Shown here: piece after piece, positions 55,618 to 64,000 of the stretch
How the letters are laid out: each line of letters opens with the position of its first letter
Numbering within the stretch: position 1 is the first letter of the stretch
DNA from: Pseudomonas sp. KBW05
GTDB lineage: Bacteria; Pseudomonadota; Gammaproteobacteria; Pseudomonadales; Pseudomonadaceae
Length of the DNA stretch: 64,000 nucleotides
Direction: 5' to 3'
Assembly: GCF_003852405.1 (NCBI RefSeq)
Contig: NZ_QAJM01000016.1
Span: 161,124 to 225,123 of the forward strand
The notes under the pieces: model-generated
What the model saw: only the letters and a program-made list of their open reading frames with translations
Told to the model about the DNA's origin: nothing
Databases searched by the model: none
Program-made: the position numbers and the translations under genes

Positions 55618-55638
55618 CCCCGCCCTACTAGGGCGGGG
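55618..55638. terminator. Hairpin between convergent dppA-like gene and radC
   Basis: CCCCGCCC-TACTA-GGGCGGGG forms a perfect 8-bp GC-rich stem directly against the radC stop. It lacks a T-tract, so it may act as a transcription barrier or mRNA 3-prime protector. Confidence 0.7.
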
Positions 55639-56313
55639 TTACATCCAGCCGTACTCCGCCATCGACAACGGGTCCCCATCCCCGACGATGATGTGATCCA
55701 GCACCCGCACATCCACAACTTCCAAGGCCTTTTGCAGCAACTTGGTCAATTTTCGATCAGCGGCACTGGGCTCAAGGCTGCCGGAAGGGTGGTTGTGGCA
55801 CAGAATCAACGCCGCGGCGTTGTAGGCCAGGGCACGCTTGACCACCTGCCGAGGGTAAACCACGGCGGTATCGATAGTGCCTTGGGACAACGCCTCAAAC
55901 CCCAGCACCCGATGCTTCGAATCGAGAAACAGGCAGCCGAAGACCTCATGGGGCTCGTGACGCAATAACGCCTTGAGGTAATCACGTACGGCTACCGGGC
56001 TTTCCAGCACCGATTCACTGCGCAAGCGCTCTGCCATATGCCGTCGAGCCATCTCCAGCACGGCCTGCAACTGTGCAAACTTCGCAGGGCCCAAGCCAAG
56101 ATGCTGGCTGAATAACGTCTGGCTGGCCTCCAAAAGCGGGCGTAAACCGCCAAATTGCGCCAACAGATGCCGCGCCAGGTCCACCGCGCTTCTGCCGGAA
56201 ACCCCGGTACGCAGGAAGATCGCCAACAGTTCGGCGTCAGACAGGCTTGCCGCGCCCCATTCCAACAGTTTCTCCCGTGGCCGTTCCGTCACAGGCCAGT
56301 CCCGAATACTCAT
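55639..56313 (-). CDS. radC: RadC/YeeS-type JAB domain protein
   Basis: The 224-residue protein has an N-terminal helix-hairpin-helix region ([32 protein letters not shown]) and a JAMM/MPN domain with metal ligands H173-x-H175 and D186 in [16 protein letters not shown]. The family was called RadC (DNA repair), but its role is unclear; it probably acts as a metalloprotein with an unknown substrate. Start 56313 follows GGGAGG; the longer frame into the coaBC gap is not used. It is divergent from coaBC, as in PAO1 and E. coli. Confidence 0.92.
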   Translation of the reverse strand: MSIRDWPVTERPREKLLEWGAASLSDAELLAIFLRTGVSGRSAVDLARHLLAQFGGLRPLLEASQTLFSQHLGLGPAKFAQLQAVLEMARRHMAERLRSESVLESPVAVRDYLKALLRHEPHEVFGCLFLDSKHRVLGFEALSQGTIDTAVVYPRQVVKRALAYNAAALILCHNHPSGSLEPSAADRKLTKLLQKALEVVDVRVLDHIIVGDGDPLSMAEYGWM

Positions 56314-56458
56314 CCCACCTCCCTCTGCACATGCGCGCCGCTGTTGCCCGACGGGCGCTGTGTTATCGTAAGCCCTCTTTTTTGCATGTGATTTCCCCTG
56401 GGGAGGGGGCATCGCAGGCGTCACTGAACTGGCATCACTGAACTGGAAAGGCAAACCA

Positions 56459-57667
56459 ATGCAGCGTCTGTATCGGAAACGCATCGTTCTCGGCGTCGGC
56501 GGCGGCATTGCCGCCTACAAGAGCGCAGAACTGGTTCGCAGGCTCCTGGACCAGGGCGCCGAAGTGCGCGTGGTCATGACACGCGGCGGCAGTGAGTTCA
56601 TCACCCCGCTGACCATGCAAGCGCTATCCGGCCACCCGGTTCACCTCGACCTGCTGGACCCGGCAGCCGAAGCCGCCATGGGCCATATCGAGCTGGCCAA
56701 ATGGGCCGACCTGGTGCTGATCGCCCCGGCTACCGCCGACCTGATCGCCCGCCTGGCCCAAGGCATCGCCGATGACCTGCTGACCACCCTGGTACTGGCC
56801 ACCGACGCTACCGTGGCCATCGCCCCAGCCATGAACCAGGCCATGTGGCGCGACCCGGCCACCCAGGCCAACACCCAACTCCTGCAAAGCCGCGGCCTCA
56901 AGGTGTTCGGCCCGGCGTCCGGCAGCCAGGCCTGTGGCGACGTCGGCATGGGCCGCATGCTTGAAGCCACCGACCTGGCGTTGTGTGCCGCGGAGTGCTT
57001 CCAGCACCTGGCCCTGACCGGCAAGCACGTGCTGATCACCGCCGGCCCAACCCAGGAAAACATCGACCCGGTGCGCTACATCACCAACCATAGCTCAGGA
57101 AAAATGGGCTTTGCCTTGGCAGAAGCGGCGGTCGAGGCAGGCGCACGCGTCACCCTGATCACCGGCCCGGTGCACTTGCCCACCCCTGATCGGGTCACGC
57201 GAATCGACGTGGTCAGCGCCCGGGACATGCTTGCGGCCTGCGAGGCAGCCATTCCCTGCGACCTGTTTATCGCCTCGGCAGCGGTTGCGGACTACCGTCC
57301 GGAAGTCGTCGCCCCGCAAAAGCTCAAGAAAGACCCTACGAGCGGTGACGGCCTGCTCCTGCAAATGGTGCGCAACCCGGACATCCTGGCCACCATCGCC
57401 ACGCGTCCCGACCGCCCGTTCAGTGTCGGCTTCGCCGCCGAGACCGAGCATTTGCTGGACTACGCCGCACGAAAATTGAAAGACAAAAACCTCGATCTGA
57501 TCGTTGCCAACGATGTCGCCAACCCGAGCATCGGCTTCAACAGCGAGGAAAACGCTTGCAGCGTGATCGACCGCGAACTGCACGCGACCCTTTTCGCCCA
57601 GACCAGCAAGGGCAAGATTGCCCGCCAACTGATCTCTTTTATCGCCCAACGGCTGAACCAGGTTTAA
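56459..57667 (+). CDS. coaBC: Bifunctional phosphopantothenoylcysteine decarboxylase / synthetase
   Basis: CoaBC carries two steps of CoA synthesis: CoaB joins cysteine to 4-phosphopantothenate using CTP and CoaC decarboxylates the product using FMN. The 402-residue protein has the CoaC domain (residues 1-185) with H76 in [20 protein letters not shown] and C159 in [13 protein letters not shown], and the CoaB domain (190-400) with [25 protein letters not shown] and the lysine pair in QKLKKD. GGAAAGG precedes the ATG. dut follows 5 bp later. Confidence 0.97.
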   Translation: MQRLYRKRIVLGVGGGIAAYKSAELVRRLLDQGAEVRVVMTRGGSEFITPLTMQALSGHPVHLDLLDPAAEAAMGHIELAKWADLVLIAPATADLIARLAQGIADDLLTTLVLATDATVAIAPAMNQAMWRDPATQANTQLLQSRGLKVFGPASGSQACGDVGMGRMLEATDLALCAAECFQHLALTGKHVLITAGPTQENIDPVRYITNHSSGKMGFALAEAAVEAGARVTLITGPVHLPTPDRVTRIDVVSARDMLAACEAAIPCDLFIASAAVADYRPEVVAPQKLKKDPTSGDGLLLQMVRNPDILATIATRPDRPFSVGFAAETEHLLDYAARKLKDKNLDLIVANDVANPSIGFNSEENACSVIDRELHATLFAQTSKGKIARQLISFIAQRLNQV

Positions 57668-57672
57668 TTTCC

Positions 57673-58128
57673 ATGCACGCTTTGCAAGCCAAGATCCTCG
57701 ACCCTCGCATCGGCACCGACTTCCCGCTGCCGGCCTACGCCACCCCAGGCTCCGCCGGCCTGGACCTGCGTGCCATGCTCAAGGAAGACACCGTCCTCGA
57801 GCCGGGCCAGACCATTCTTATTCCGACTGGCCTGTCGATCTACGTCGGCGACCCTGGCCTGGCGGCACTGATCCTGCCGCGCTCGGGCCTGGGCCACAAA
57901 CACGGCATTGTGCTGGGCAATCTGGTCGGCCTGATCGACTCGGACTACCAGGGCGAGCTGATGGTGTCGTGCTGGAACCGTGGCCAGACCGCCTTCAACA
58001 TCGTCGTTGGCGAGCGCATCGCCCAGCTGGTACTGGTGCCAGTGGTGCAGGCGCACTTCGAACTGGTCGAGGAATTTGCTGAAACACAACGCGGCGCAGG
58101 CGGCTTTGGCCATTCCGGCAGCCACTGA
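57673..58128 (+). CDS. dut: dUTP diphosphatase (dUTPase)
   Basis: Dut hydrolyses dUTP to dUMP, keeping uracil out of DNA and supplying thymidylate synthesis. The 151-residue protein has the five trimeric dUTPase motifs: motif 1 [11 protein letters not shown], motif 2 LPRSGLG, motif 3 [13 protein letters not shown], motif 4 [11 protein letters not shown] and motif 5 [10 protein letters not shown]. The start is ATG 57673, five bases after coaBC, with ribosome access likely coupled. Length matches E. coli Dut. Confidence 0.98.
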   Translation: MHALQAKILDPRIGTDFPLPAYATPGSAGLDLRAMLKEDTVLEPGQTILIPTGLSIYVGDPGLAALILPRSGLGHKHGIVLGNLVGLIDSDYQGELMVSCWNRGQTAFNIVVGERIAQLVLVPVVQAHFELVEEFAETQRGAGGFGHSGSH

Positions 58129-58141
58129 CTAAGCTGAATCA

Positions 58142-58163
58142 GGCCGGGCACCCCAGCCCGGCC
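58142..58163 (+). terminator. GC-rich hairpin after dut
   Basis: GGCCGGGC-ACCCCA-GCCCGGCC is a perfect 8-bp stem 13 bp after the dut stop, with no T-tract; it is a weak or factor-dependent terminator candidate. Confidence 0.5.
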
Positions 58164-58392
58164 CGACGCCACCGCATGACTATTCAGGATGAAGAATGCG
58201 CGGTTCTGATCAGCGAGATTTCCCCAGCGAAATCAAAGCATTACGCAGAGAAAAGCACAGGGCCACTGCGCCGATGGCACTTTTGCACCACGAACTCTGC
58301 GCCAAAAAAGCCGTCATACCCTTCAGTTTGAGCCTGCCGGTCAGCCGCTTTACGGCCAGCCTTGCCCCCTTCAGATGGAGTTCCCCCCCGCG

Positions 58393-59790
58393 ATGAGTAC
58401 CGCAGCCCGAGTAGCCCCGACATTCCCCGACAGCATCTTCCGCGCCTATGACATTCGTGGCGTGGTGCCCAAGACCCTGACCGCCGAAACCGCCTACTGG
58501 ATCGGCCGCGCCATCGGCGCCCAGAGCCTGGCCCAGGATGAGCCGAACGTCTCGGTGGGCCGTGACGGCCGCCTGTCCGGCCCTGAGCTGGTCGAGCAAT
58601 TGATCCAGGGCCTGGCCGACAGCGGCTGCCATGTCAGCGACGTCGGCCTGGTGCCAACGCCTGCGCTGTACTACGCCGCCAACGTACTGGCCGGCAAGTC
58701 CGGGGTCATGCTCACCGGCAGCCATAACCCGTCGGACTACAACGGCTTCAAGATCGTCATCGCCGGCGACACTCTCGCCAACGAGCAGATCCAGGCCTTG
58801 CACACCCGCCTGAAGACCAACGACCTGACCAGCGGCAAGGGCAGCATCACCAAGGTCGACATCCTGCAGCGCTACTCGGATGAAATCACCCGCGACGTCA
58901 AACTCGCACGCCGCCTCAAAGTGGTGGTGGACTGTGGCAACGGCGCGGCCGGCGTGATCGCCCCGCAACTGCTCGAAGCCCTGAACTGCGAAGTGATCCC
59001 GCTGTTCTGCGACGTTGACGGCAACTTCCCCAACCACCACCCAGACCCGGGCAAGCCAGAGAACCTGGTGGACCTGATCGCCAAGGTCAAGGAAACCGGC
59101 GCCGACGTCGGCCTGGCCTTTGACGGCGACGGCGACCGTGTCGGCGTGGTGACCGAAACCGGCGAAATCGTCTTCCCCGATCGCCTGCTGATGCTGTTCG
59201 CCCGTGACGTCGTGGCACGTAACCCCAACGCCGAGATCATCTTCGACGTGAAGTGCACCCGCCGCCTCACCCCGCTGATCAAGGAATATGGCGGCCGCCC
59301 GCTAATGTGGAAGACCGGCCACTCGTTGATCAAAAAGAAAATGAAGGAAACCGGCGCCCTGTTGGCCGGCGAAATGAGCGGCCACGTGTTCTTCAAGGAG
59401 CGCTGGTTCGGCTTTGACGACGGTATTTACAGCGCCGCTCGTCTGCTGGAGATCCTCAGCAAAGAGAAATCGACTGCCGAAGAGCTGTTTCAGACCTTCC
59501 CGAATGATATTTCTACGCCAGAGATCAATATCCATGTGACCGAGGAGAGCAAATTCAGCATCATTGACGCACTGCACGATGCGCAATGGGGCGAAGGCGC
59601 CAACCTGACCACCATTGATGGTGTGCGAGTCGATTACGCCCAAGGCTGGGGCCTGGTTCGCGCGTCCAACACCACACCGGTGCTGGTCCTGCGTTTCGAG
59701 GCGGATACCGAGGCCGAGTTGCAGCGCATCAAGGACGTGTTCCACGCCCAGTTGAAACGTGTTGCCCCTGATCTCCAATTACCGTTCTGA
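58393..59790 (+). CDS. algC: Phosphomannomutase/phosphoglucomutase AlgC
   Basis: AlgC interconverts mannose-6-P/mannose-1-P and glucose-6-P/glucose-1-P, feeding alginate, LPS and Psl-type polysaccharides. The 465-residue protein has the phosphoserine loop with S110 in TGSHNPSDYNGFK, the metal loop DGDGDRVG, the sugar-binding GEMSGHVFFKERW and the C-terminal phosphate-binding RASNTTPVLVLRFE. ATG 58393 is the usual short-form start. The gap from dut is only 264 bp, so there is no room for the long N-terminal extension annotated in some Pseudomonas AlgC entries (from memory). Confidence 0.95.
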   Translation: MSTAARVAPTFPDSIFRAYDIRGVVPKTLTAETAYWIGRAIGAQSLAQDEPNVSVGRDGRLSGPELVEQLIQGLADSGCHVSDVGLVPTPALYYAANVLAGKSGVMLTGSHNPSDYNGFKIVIAGDTLANEQIQALHTRLKTNDLTSGKGSITKVDILQRYSDEITRDVKLARRLKVVVDCGNGAAGVIAPQLLEALNCEVIPLFCDVDGNFPNHHPDPGKPENLVDLIAKVKETGADVGLAFDGDGDRVGVVTETGEIVFPDRLLMLFARDVVARNPNAEIIFDVKCTRRLTPLIKEYGGRPLMWKTGHSLIKKKMKETGALLAGEMSGHVFFKERWFGFDDGIYSAARLLEILSKEKSTAEELFQTFPNDISTPEINIHVTEESKFSIIDALHDAQWGEGANLTTIDGVRVDYAQGWGLVRASNTTPVLVLRFEADTEAELQRIKDVFHAQLKRVAPDLQLPF

Positions 59791-59812
59791 TTTTTTTGCA
59801 CCGGAGCCCTGA

Positions 59813-60718
<906 letters not shown>

Positions 60719-60729
60719 CCGCTGCAAAC

Positions 60730-60769
60730 AAAAGGCCCCGCTCAACCTGATTGAGCGGGGCCTTTTTTA
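60730..60769 (+). terminator. Rho-independent terminator after argB
   Basis: AAAGGCCCCGCTCAA, loop CCTGA, TTGAGCGGGGCCTTTTTT is a long perfect stem with a T-run. Confidence 0.95.
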
Positions 60770-60804
60770 TGTGCGCTGAACCTGCAGCCCAGTGGAGATC
60801 CCCT

Positions 60805-60908
60805 TGTGGGAGCGGGCTTGCTCGCGAAAACGGAGTGTCAGTCACCGGATATGTTTCTGAAACACCGTATTCGCGAGCAAGTCGAATCGTCGCACCGCCG
60901 CTCCCACA
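60805..60908. repeat. REP pair with variant right arm
   Basis: The left arm is standard (TGTGGGAGCGGGCTTGCTCG). The right arm reads GCGAGCAAG, then TCGAATCGTCGCACCGC, then CGCTCCCACA, so a 17-nt segment replaces the two bases (CC) normally found there. It lies between convergent argB and pyrE. Confidence 0.85.
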
Positions 60909-60935
60909 CAAGCCCACCCCACAGGACTTACTGGG

Positions 60936-61580
60936 TCAAACGCCAAACTGCTCGCGGTACGCACGAACAGCCGGCAAATGCTGCTTGAGCTGCGAATCAT
61001 CTTCCAGGAACTGCAACACCTGGTTCAACGACACGATGCTCACCACCGGAATGCCGAAATCGCGTTCCACTTCCTGGATCGCCGACAACTCACCGTTGCC
61101 ACGCTCCTGGCGATTCAGCGCGATCAGCACACCAGCAGCCTTGGCGCCGTCCTGGGAAGCGATGATCTGCATCACCTCACGGATAGCGGTACCAGCAGTG
61201 ATCACGTCGTCGATGATCAGCACATCGCCGGTGAGCGGCGCGCCCACCAGGCTGCCGCCTTCGCCATGGGCCTTGGCTTCCTTGCGGTTGAAGCACCACG
61301 GCAGATCCTGCCCATGATGTTCCGCCAACGCCACGGCGGTTGCCGCGGCCAGGGGGATGCCCTTGTAGGCCGGGCCGAACAGCACGTCGAAGGAAATACC
61401 GCTTTCAACGATGGCCGCCGCGTAGAAACGACCCAGCTGAGCCAGGGCCGAACCCGAGTTGAACAGGCCTGCGTTGAAGAAGTACGGGCTGGTGCGCCCG
61501 GACTTGAGAGTGAACTCACCGAAGCGCAAAACGCCGCGATCGATGGCAAAACGAATGAAATCGCGTTGATACGCCTGCAT
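60936..61580 (-). CDS. pyrE: Orotate phosphoribosyltransferase
   Basis: PyrE makes OMP from orotate and PRPP. The 214-residue protein has the PRPP loop [15 protein letters not shown], the flexible loop [13 protein letters not shown] and [18 protein letters not shown]. The ATG at 61580 with GAGG 8 nt upstream is chosen rather than the longer frame. It is divergent from crc (82 bp gap). Confidence 0.97.
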   Translation of the reverse strand: MQAYQRDFIRFAIDRGVLRFGEFTLKSGRTSPYFFNAGLFNSGSALAQLGRFYAAAIVESGISFDVLFGPAYKGIPLAAATAVALAEHHGQDLPWCFNRKEAKAHGEGGSLVGAPLTGDVLIIDDVITAGTAIREVMQIIASQDGAKAAGVLIALNRQERGNGELSAIQEVERDFGIPVVSIVSLNQVLQFLEDDSQLKQHLPAVRAYREQFGV

Positions 61581-61662
61581 GAAAAAAGCCTCAGATACCA
61601 CGGATTTAGCTAATTAGTTAGACGGCGTGTATCATACACGCACGCGATTTTTGGGGCCATTT

Positions 61663-62442
61663 ATGCGGATCATCAGTGTGAACGTTAATGGTATTCAGGC
61701 TGCAGTCGAGCGTGGTTTGCTCAGTTGGCTGCAAGCCCAGAATGCTGACGTCATCTGCCTGCAGGATACCCGCGCCTCCGCCTTTGAACTGGACGACCCA
61801 GCCTTCCAACTGGATGGCTACTTCCTTTATGCCTGCGATGCCGAAGTGCCCACCCAAGGTGGCGTGGCTTTGTATTCGCGGTTGCAACCCAAGGCGGTCA
61901 TCAGCGGCCTCGGCTTCGAGACAGCCGACCGCTACGGGCGCTACCTGCAAGCCGATTTCGATAAGGTCAGCATCGCGACCTTGCTGCTTCCTTCGGGGCA
62001 GAACGGCGATGAAGACTTGAACCAGAAGTTCAAGCTAATGGACGACTTCGCCCGTTACCTGGATAAACAGCGACGCAAACGTCGCGAGTACATTTATTGT
62101 GGCTCGCTGTACGTGGCGCAACAGAAGCTGGATATCAAGAACTGGCGTGACAGCCAGCAATCCCCGGGTTTCCTGGCGCCGGAACGGGCCTGGATGGACG
62201 AGATTGTCGGCAACATGGGCTATGTTGATGCCCTGCGCGAAGTCAGCCGTGAAGGCGACCAGTACAGCTGGTGGCCAGACAACGAACAGGCTGAGATGCT
62301 CAACCTGGGCTGGCGTTTCGATTACCAGCTGCTGACCCCGGGCCTGCGCCGGTTCGTGCGCAGCGCACGCTTGCCGCGCCAGCCGCGCTTCTCGCAGCAC
62401 GCGCCGCTGATCGTGGACTACGACTGGACACTGACCATCTGA
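61663..62442 (+). CDS. crc: Catabolite repression control protein Crc
   Basis: Crc acts with Hfq on A-rich catabolite-activity motifs to block translation of genes for less-favoured carbon sources in Pseudomonas. The 259-residue protein has the exonuclease III/EEP fold outline (MRIISVNVNGIQAAVERGL...) but key nuclease residues are replaced: CLQDTRAS, YCGSLYVAQQKLD and SQHAPLIVDY in place of the usual catalytic E, D-x-N and D-H. That fits its known lack of nuclease activity. It is divergent from pyrE, as in PAO1 (PA5332). GGGG lies upstream of the ATG. Confidence 0.97.
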   Translation: MRIISVNVNGIQAAVERGLLSWLQAQNADVICLQDTRASAFELDDPAFQLDGYFLYACDAEVPTQGGVALYSRLQPKAVISGLGFETADRYGRYLQADFDKVSIATLLLPSGQNGDEDLNQKFKLMDDFARYLDKQRRKRREYIYCGSLYVAQQKLDIKNWRDSQQSPGFLAPERAWMDEIVGNMGYVDALREVSREGDQYSWWPDNEQAEMLNLGWRFDYQLLTPGLRRFVRSARLPRQPRFSQHAPLIVDYDWTLTI

Positions 62443-62459
62443 GGTCTTTTTCCAGGCAC

Positions 62460-62489
62460 AAAAAAACCGACATCGCTGTCGGTTTTTTT
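62460..62489. terminator. Bidirectional terminator between crc and DUF4870 gene
   Basis: AAAAAAACCGACA-TCGC-TGTCGGTTTTTTT is a perfect stem with A-run and T-run. Confidence 0.94.
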
Positions 62490-62500
62490 GTGGGTGCTCA

Positions 62501-62869
62501 TTATTTGATCAGTCGCCAGGTCAAGGGGTAGCGATAGGCGATCCCCTTGTTGGCCTTGATCGCACCGATGATCGTCAGCGCCACACCGGCGATGGCCAGC
62601 GCCGTCATCAGGAAGAACCCAATGACCGCGAAGGCCAGCACGATGCACACGATCCAGGCAATGGCCACGGTGATCTGGAAGTTCAGCGCTTCCTTGCCCT
62701 GATCATCAATGAACGGGTCCAATTCTTTCTTCATCTGCCACAGGATCAGCGGCCCGACGACGCTGCCGAAGGGGAACACAAACCCCAGAAACGCCGCGAG
62801 ATGGCACAACATCGCGCCCTGGCGCACTTCGTAGGAAGGCGTAGGCACCGGCATTTGGCTGTCATTCAT
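62501..62869 (-). CDS. DUF4870 family small membrane protein
   Basis: The 122-residue protein has an N-terminal cytoplasmic part, one hydrophobic hairpin (LCHLAAFLGFVFPFGSVVGPLILWQ), a conserved charged segment KKELDPFIDDQGKEALNFQIT, and two further spans. This is the DUF4870 pattern, related to Tic20-like membrane proteins. Function is unknown. The start has GGAGAAG upstream. It is next to rph on the same strand and ends in a bidirectional terminator shared with crc. Confidence 0.88.
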   Translation of the reverse strand: MNDSQMPVPTPSYEVRQGAMLCHLAAFLGFVFPFGSVVGPLILWQMKKELDPFIDDQGKEALNFQITVAIAWIVCIVLAFAVIGFFLMTALAIAGVALTIIGAIKANKGIAYRYPLTWRLIK

Positions 62870-62892
62870 GGCGCTTCTCCTTGAGGCAGTTA

Positions 62893-63615
62893 TCAGTCAG
62901 CCAGTGCGGCGTTCTGCAGTTCGAAGATTTCGGTCATGCCTTTCTGGGCCAAGGCCAGCATGGCGTTCAGCTCGGCCGGCTGGAATGGCGCGCCTTCGGC
63001 GGTGCCCTGCACTTCGATGAAACCACCGGTGCTGGTCATGACCACGTTGAGGTCGGTCTCGGCGGCCGAGTCTTCCAGGTAGTCCAGATCCAGCACAGGC
63101 TCGCCCTGGTACATGCCCACCGATACGGCGGCGATCATTTGCTTGAGCGGGTCGCCGCCCTTCAGGCCGCCACGTTTCTTGATCACTTTCAGCGCATCGA
63201 CCAGGGCCACCATGGCGCCGGTGATGGATGCAGTGCGGGTGCCGCCATCTGCCTGGATCACGTCGCAATCGACGTACAGGGTCACGTCGCCCAGCTTGGA
63301 CATGTCCAGGGCTGCACGCAGGGAACGGCCGATCAGGCGCTGGATTTCCAGGGTGCGCCCGCCTTGCTTGCCGCGGCTGGCTTCACGCTGGTTACGCTCG
63401 CCGGTGGCGCGCGGCAGCATGCCGTACTCGGCGGTCAGCCAACCCTGGCCCTGGCCTTTAAGGAAACGCGGCACGCCGTTTTCGACGCTGACGGTGCAGA
63501 TCACCTTGGTATCGCCAAACTCGACCAGTACAGATCCCTCGGCGTGTTTGGTGTAGTTGCGGGTGATGCGGATCGAGCGGAGCTGATCGGCAACGCGACC
63601 ACTTGGACGTTTCAT
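62893..63615 (-). CDS. rph: Ribonuclease PH
   Basis: RNase PH trims tRNA 3-prime ends using phosphate. The 240-residue protein starts [15 protein letters not shown] and has the phosphate-binding [31 protein letters not shown] and the [19 protein letters not shown] core with the conserved Asp. ATG 63615 is the family start; its ribosome site is weak (AGGTAT). The stop is 23 bp before the DUF4870 gene. It is divergent from yicC, matching PAO1 and E. coli. Confidence 0.97.
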   Translation of the reverse strand: MKRPSGRVADQLRSIRITRNYTKHAEGSVLVEFGDTKVICTVSVENGVPRFLKGQGQGWLTAEYGMLPRATGERNQREASRGKQGGRTLEIQRLIGRSLRAALDMSKLGDVTLYVDCDVIQADGGTRTASITGAMVALVDALKVIKKRGGLKGGDPLKQMIAAVSVGMYQGEPVLDLDYLEDSAAETDLNVVMTSTGGFIEVQGTAEGAPFQPAELNAMLALAQKGMTEIFELQNAALAD

Positions 63616-63791
63616 AGGGGATACCTGTACTGAGGACGAAAAACTGCCGAGCATTATAGAGCCGCAGGCGGATTCGGGGCACTTCTAAAAAATCAGTTAC
63701 GAATGGTCGCGCTGTCGCCCATTGTTTGGGCGTGCTCGCCCCACTGCGCTACAATCCTGCGCCTTCTTAACCTGCAACGCGAGGTACCTCC

Positions 63792-64000
63792 ATGGTGCAC
63801 AGCATGACCGCCTTCGCCCGCGTCGAAAAAGCCGGCGCCCAAGGCACCCTGAGCTGGGAGCTGCGCTCGGTCAACAGCCGCTACCTGGAACCGCACCTGC
63901 GCCTGCCGGAATCGTTCCGCGACCTCGAAGGCGCCGTCCGTGAGGCACTGCGCCAGGGCATCTCCCGTGGCAAGCTGGAATGCACCCTGCGCTTTACCGA
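63792..64000 (+). CDS. YicC family endoribonuclease-like protein, partial (runs off right edge)
   Basis: The visible 69 codons start at ATG 63792 behind GAGGT: MVHSMTAFARVEKAGAQGTL, then WELRSVNSRYLEPHLRLPE and SFRDLEGAVREALRQGISRGKLECTLRF. This is the YicC N-terminal domain, including the RSVNxRYLE block. E. coli YicC is an endoribonuclease acting on sRNAs. The remaining about 220 residues and stop are outside. It is divergent from rph and reads into the usual gmk neighbourhood. Confidence 0.93.
   Translation, partial: MVHSMTAFARVEKAGAQGTLSWELRSVNSRYLEPHLRLPESFRDLEGAVREALRQGISRGKLECTLRFT

Noticed and set aside
58196-58396. 66-codon frame between dut and algC
   Set aside because: No good ribosome site, overlaps the algC start region in another frame, and shows no family traits; treated as leader sequence.

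Overview
The window is chromosomal core DNA of a Pseudomonas, most likely a member of the P. fluorescens group. Two things point there. The gene order follows, from memory, the P. aeruginosa PAO1 run from algP (PA5253) to yicC (PA5335) with local losses and insertions. The intergenic gaps also carry many paired REP palindromes with the cores GCGGGCTTGCTCGCGAA and GCTGGCTTGCCTGCGAT. The DNA is GC-rich, densely coding, and rich in long antisense shadow ORFs. I see no prophage, IS element, CRISPR array, tRNA or rRNA.

Layout. 1-8 kb: the alginate/heme block algP (cut by the left edge), an FKBP-type PPIase, algQ, dsbB, then hemC-hemD-hemX-hemY and algR, nearly all on the minus strand; the algR partner kinase gene algZ is not beside algR. 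8-20 kb: argH, a GST, two small conserved genes, cyaA, rnk, a DUF1289 gene and cyaY, then the plus-strand run lptM-lysA-dapF-DUF484-xerC-yigB-like, which matches the E. coli dapF-xerC neighbourhood. 20-25 kb: sutA, the glnK-amtB nitrogen operon, ubiK and yifB. 25-34 kb is the most accessory part: a BenE-type carrier with a divergent MocR regulator, a chemoreceptor, and a LysR regulator divergent from a MATE pump, followed by a proE-like c-di-GMP phosphodiesterase. 34-40 kb: rep, xpt, an acetyl-CoA hydrolase/transferase family gene and cytochrome c5. 40-53 kb: an amine and D-alanine catabolism neighbourhood (pauR, dadX, ridA, dadA, lrp, pauB4, pauC) interspersed with a YkgJ-type protein, a DUF1127 protein, a second MocR regulator, a phospholipase-D-family lipoprotein and an MFS carrier. 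53-64 kb: a cupin gene, rpmB-rpmG, a dppA-like binding protein, radC, coaBC-dut, algC, argB, pyrE, crc, a DUF4870 gene, rph and the start of yicC (cut by the right edge).

How genes work together. hemC and hemD make uroporphyrinogen III, with hemX and hemY in the same transcript. lysA and dapF act on diaminopimelate and lysine. glnK and amtB form the ammonium sensor/transport pair. dadA and dadX degrade L- and D-alanine and are probably controlled by the divergent lrp. pauB4 and pauC belong to the gamma-glutamylated polyamine route, whose repressor pauR lies about 4 kb away. coaBC, dut, algC, argB and pyrE supply CoA, dUMP, sugar phosphates, arginine and pyrimidines.

Nothing here looks like an entirely new system. 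The best leads are the REP/REPIN landscape, with hybrid, nested and variant copies; algR without adjacent algZ; dyad operators in the pauC/cupin, MocR/BenE-like and LysR/MATE gaps; a three-frame stop-start relay between dapF and the DUF484 gene; and a structured rpmB leader.
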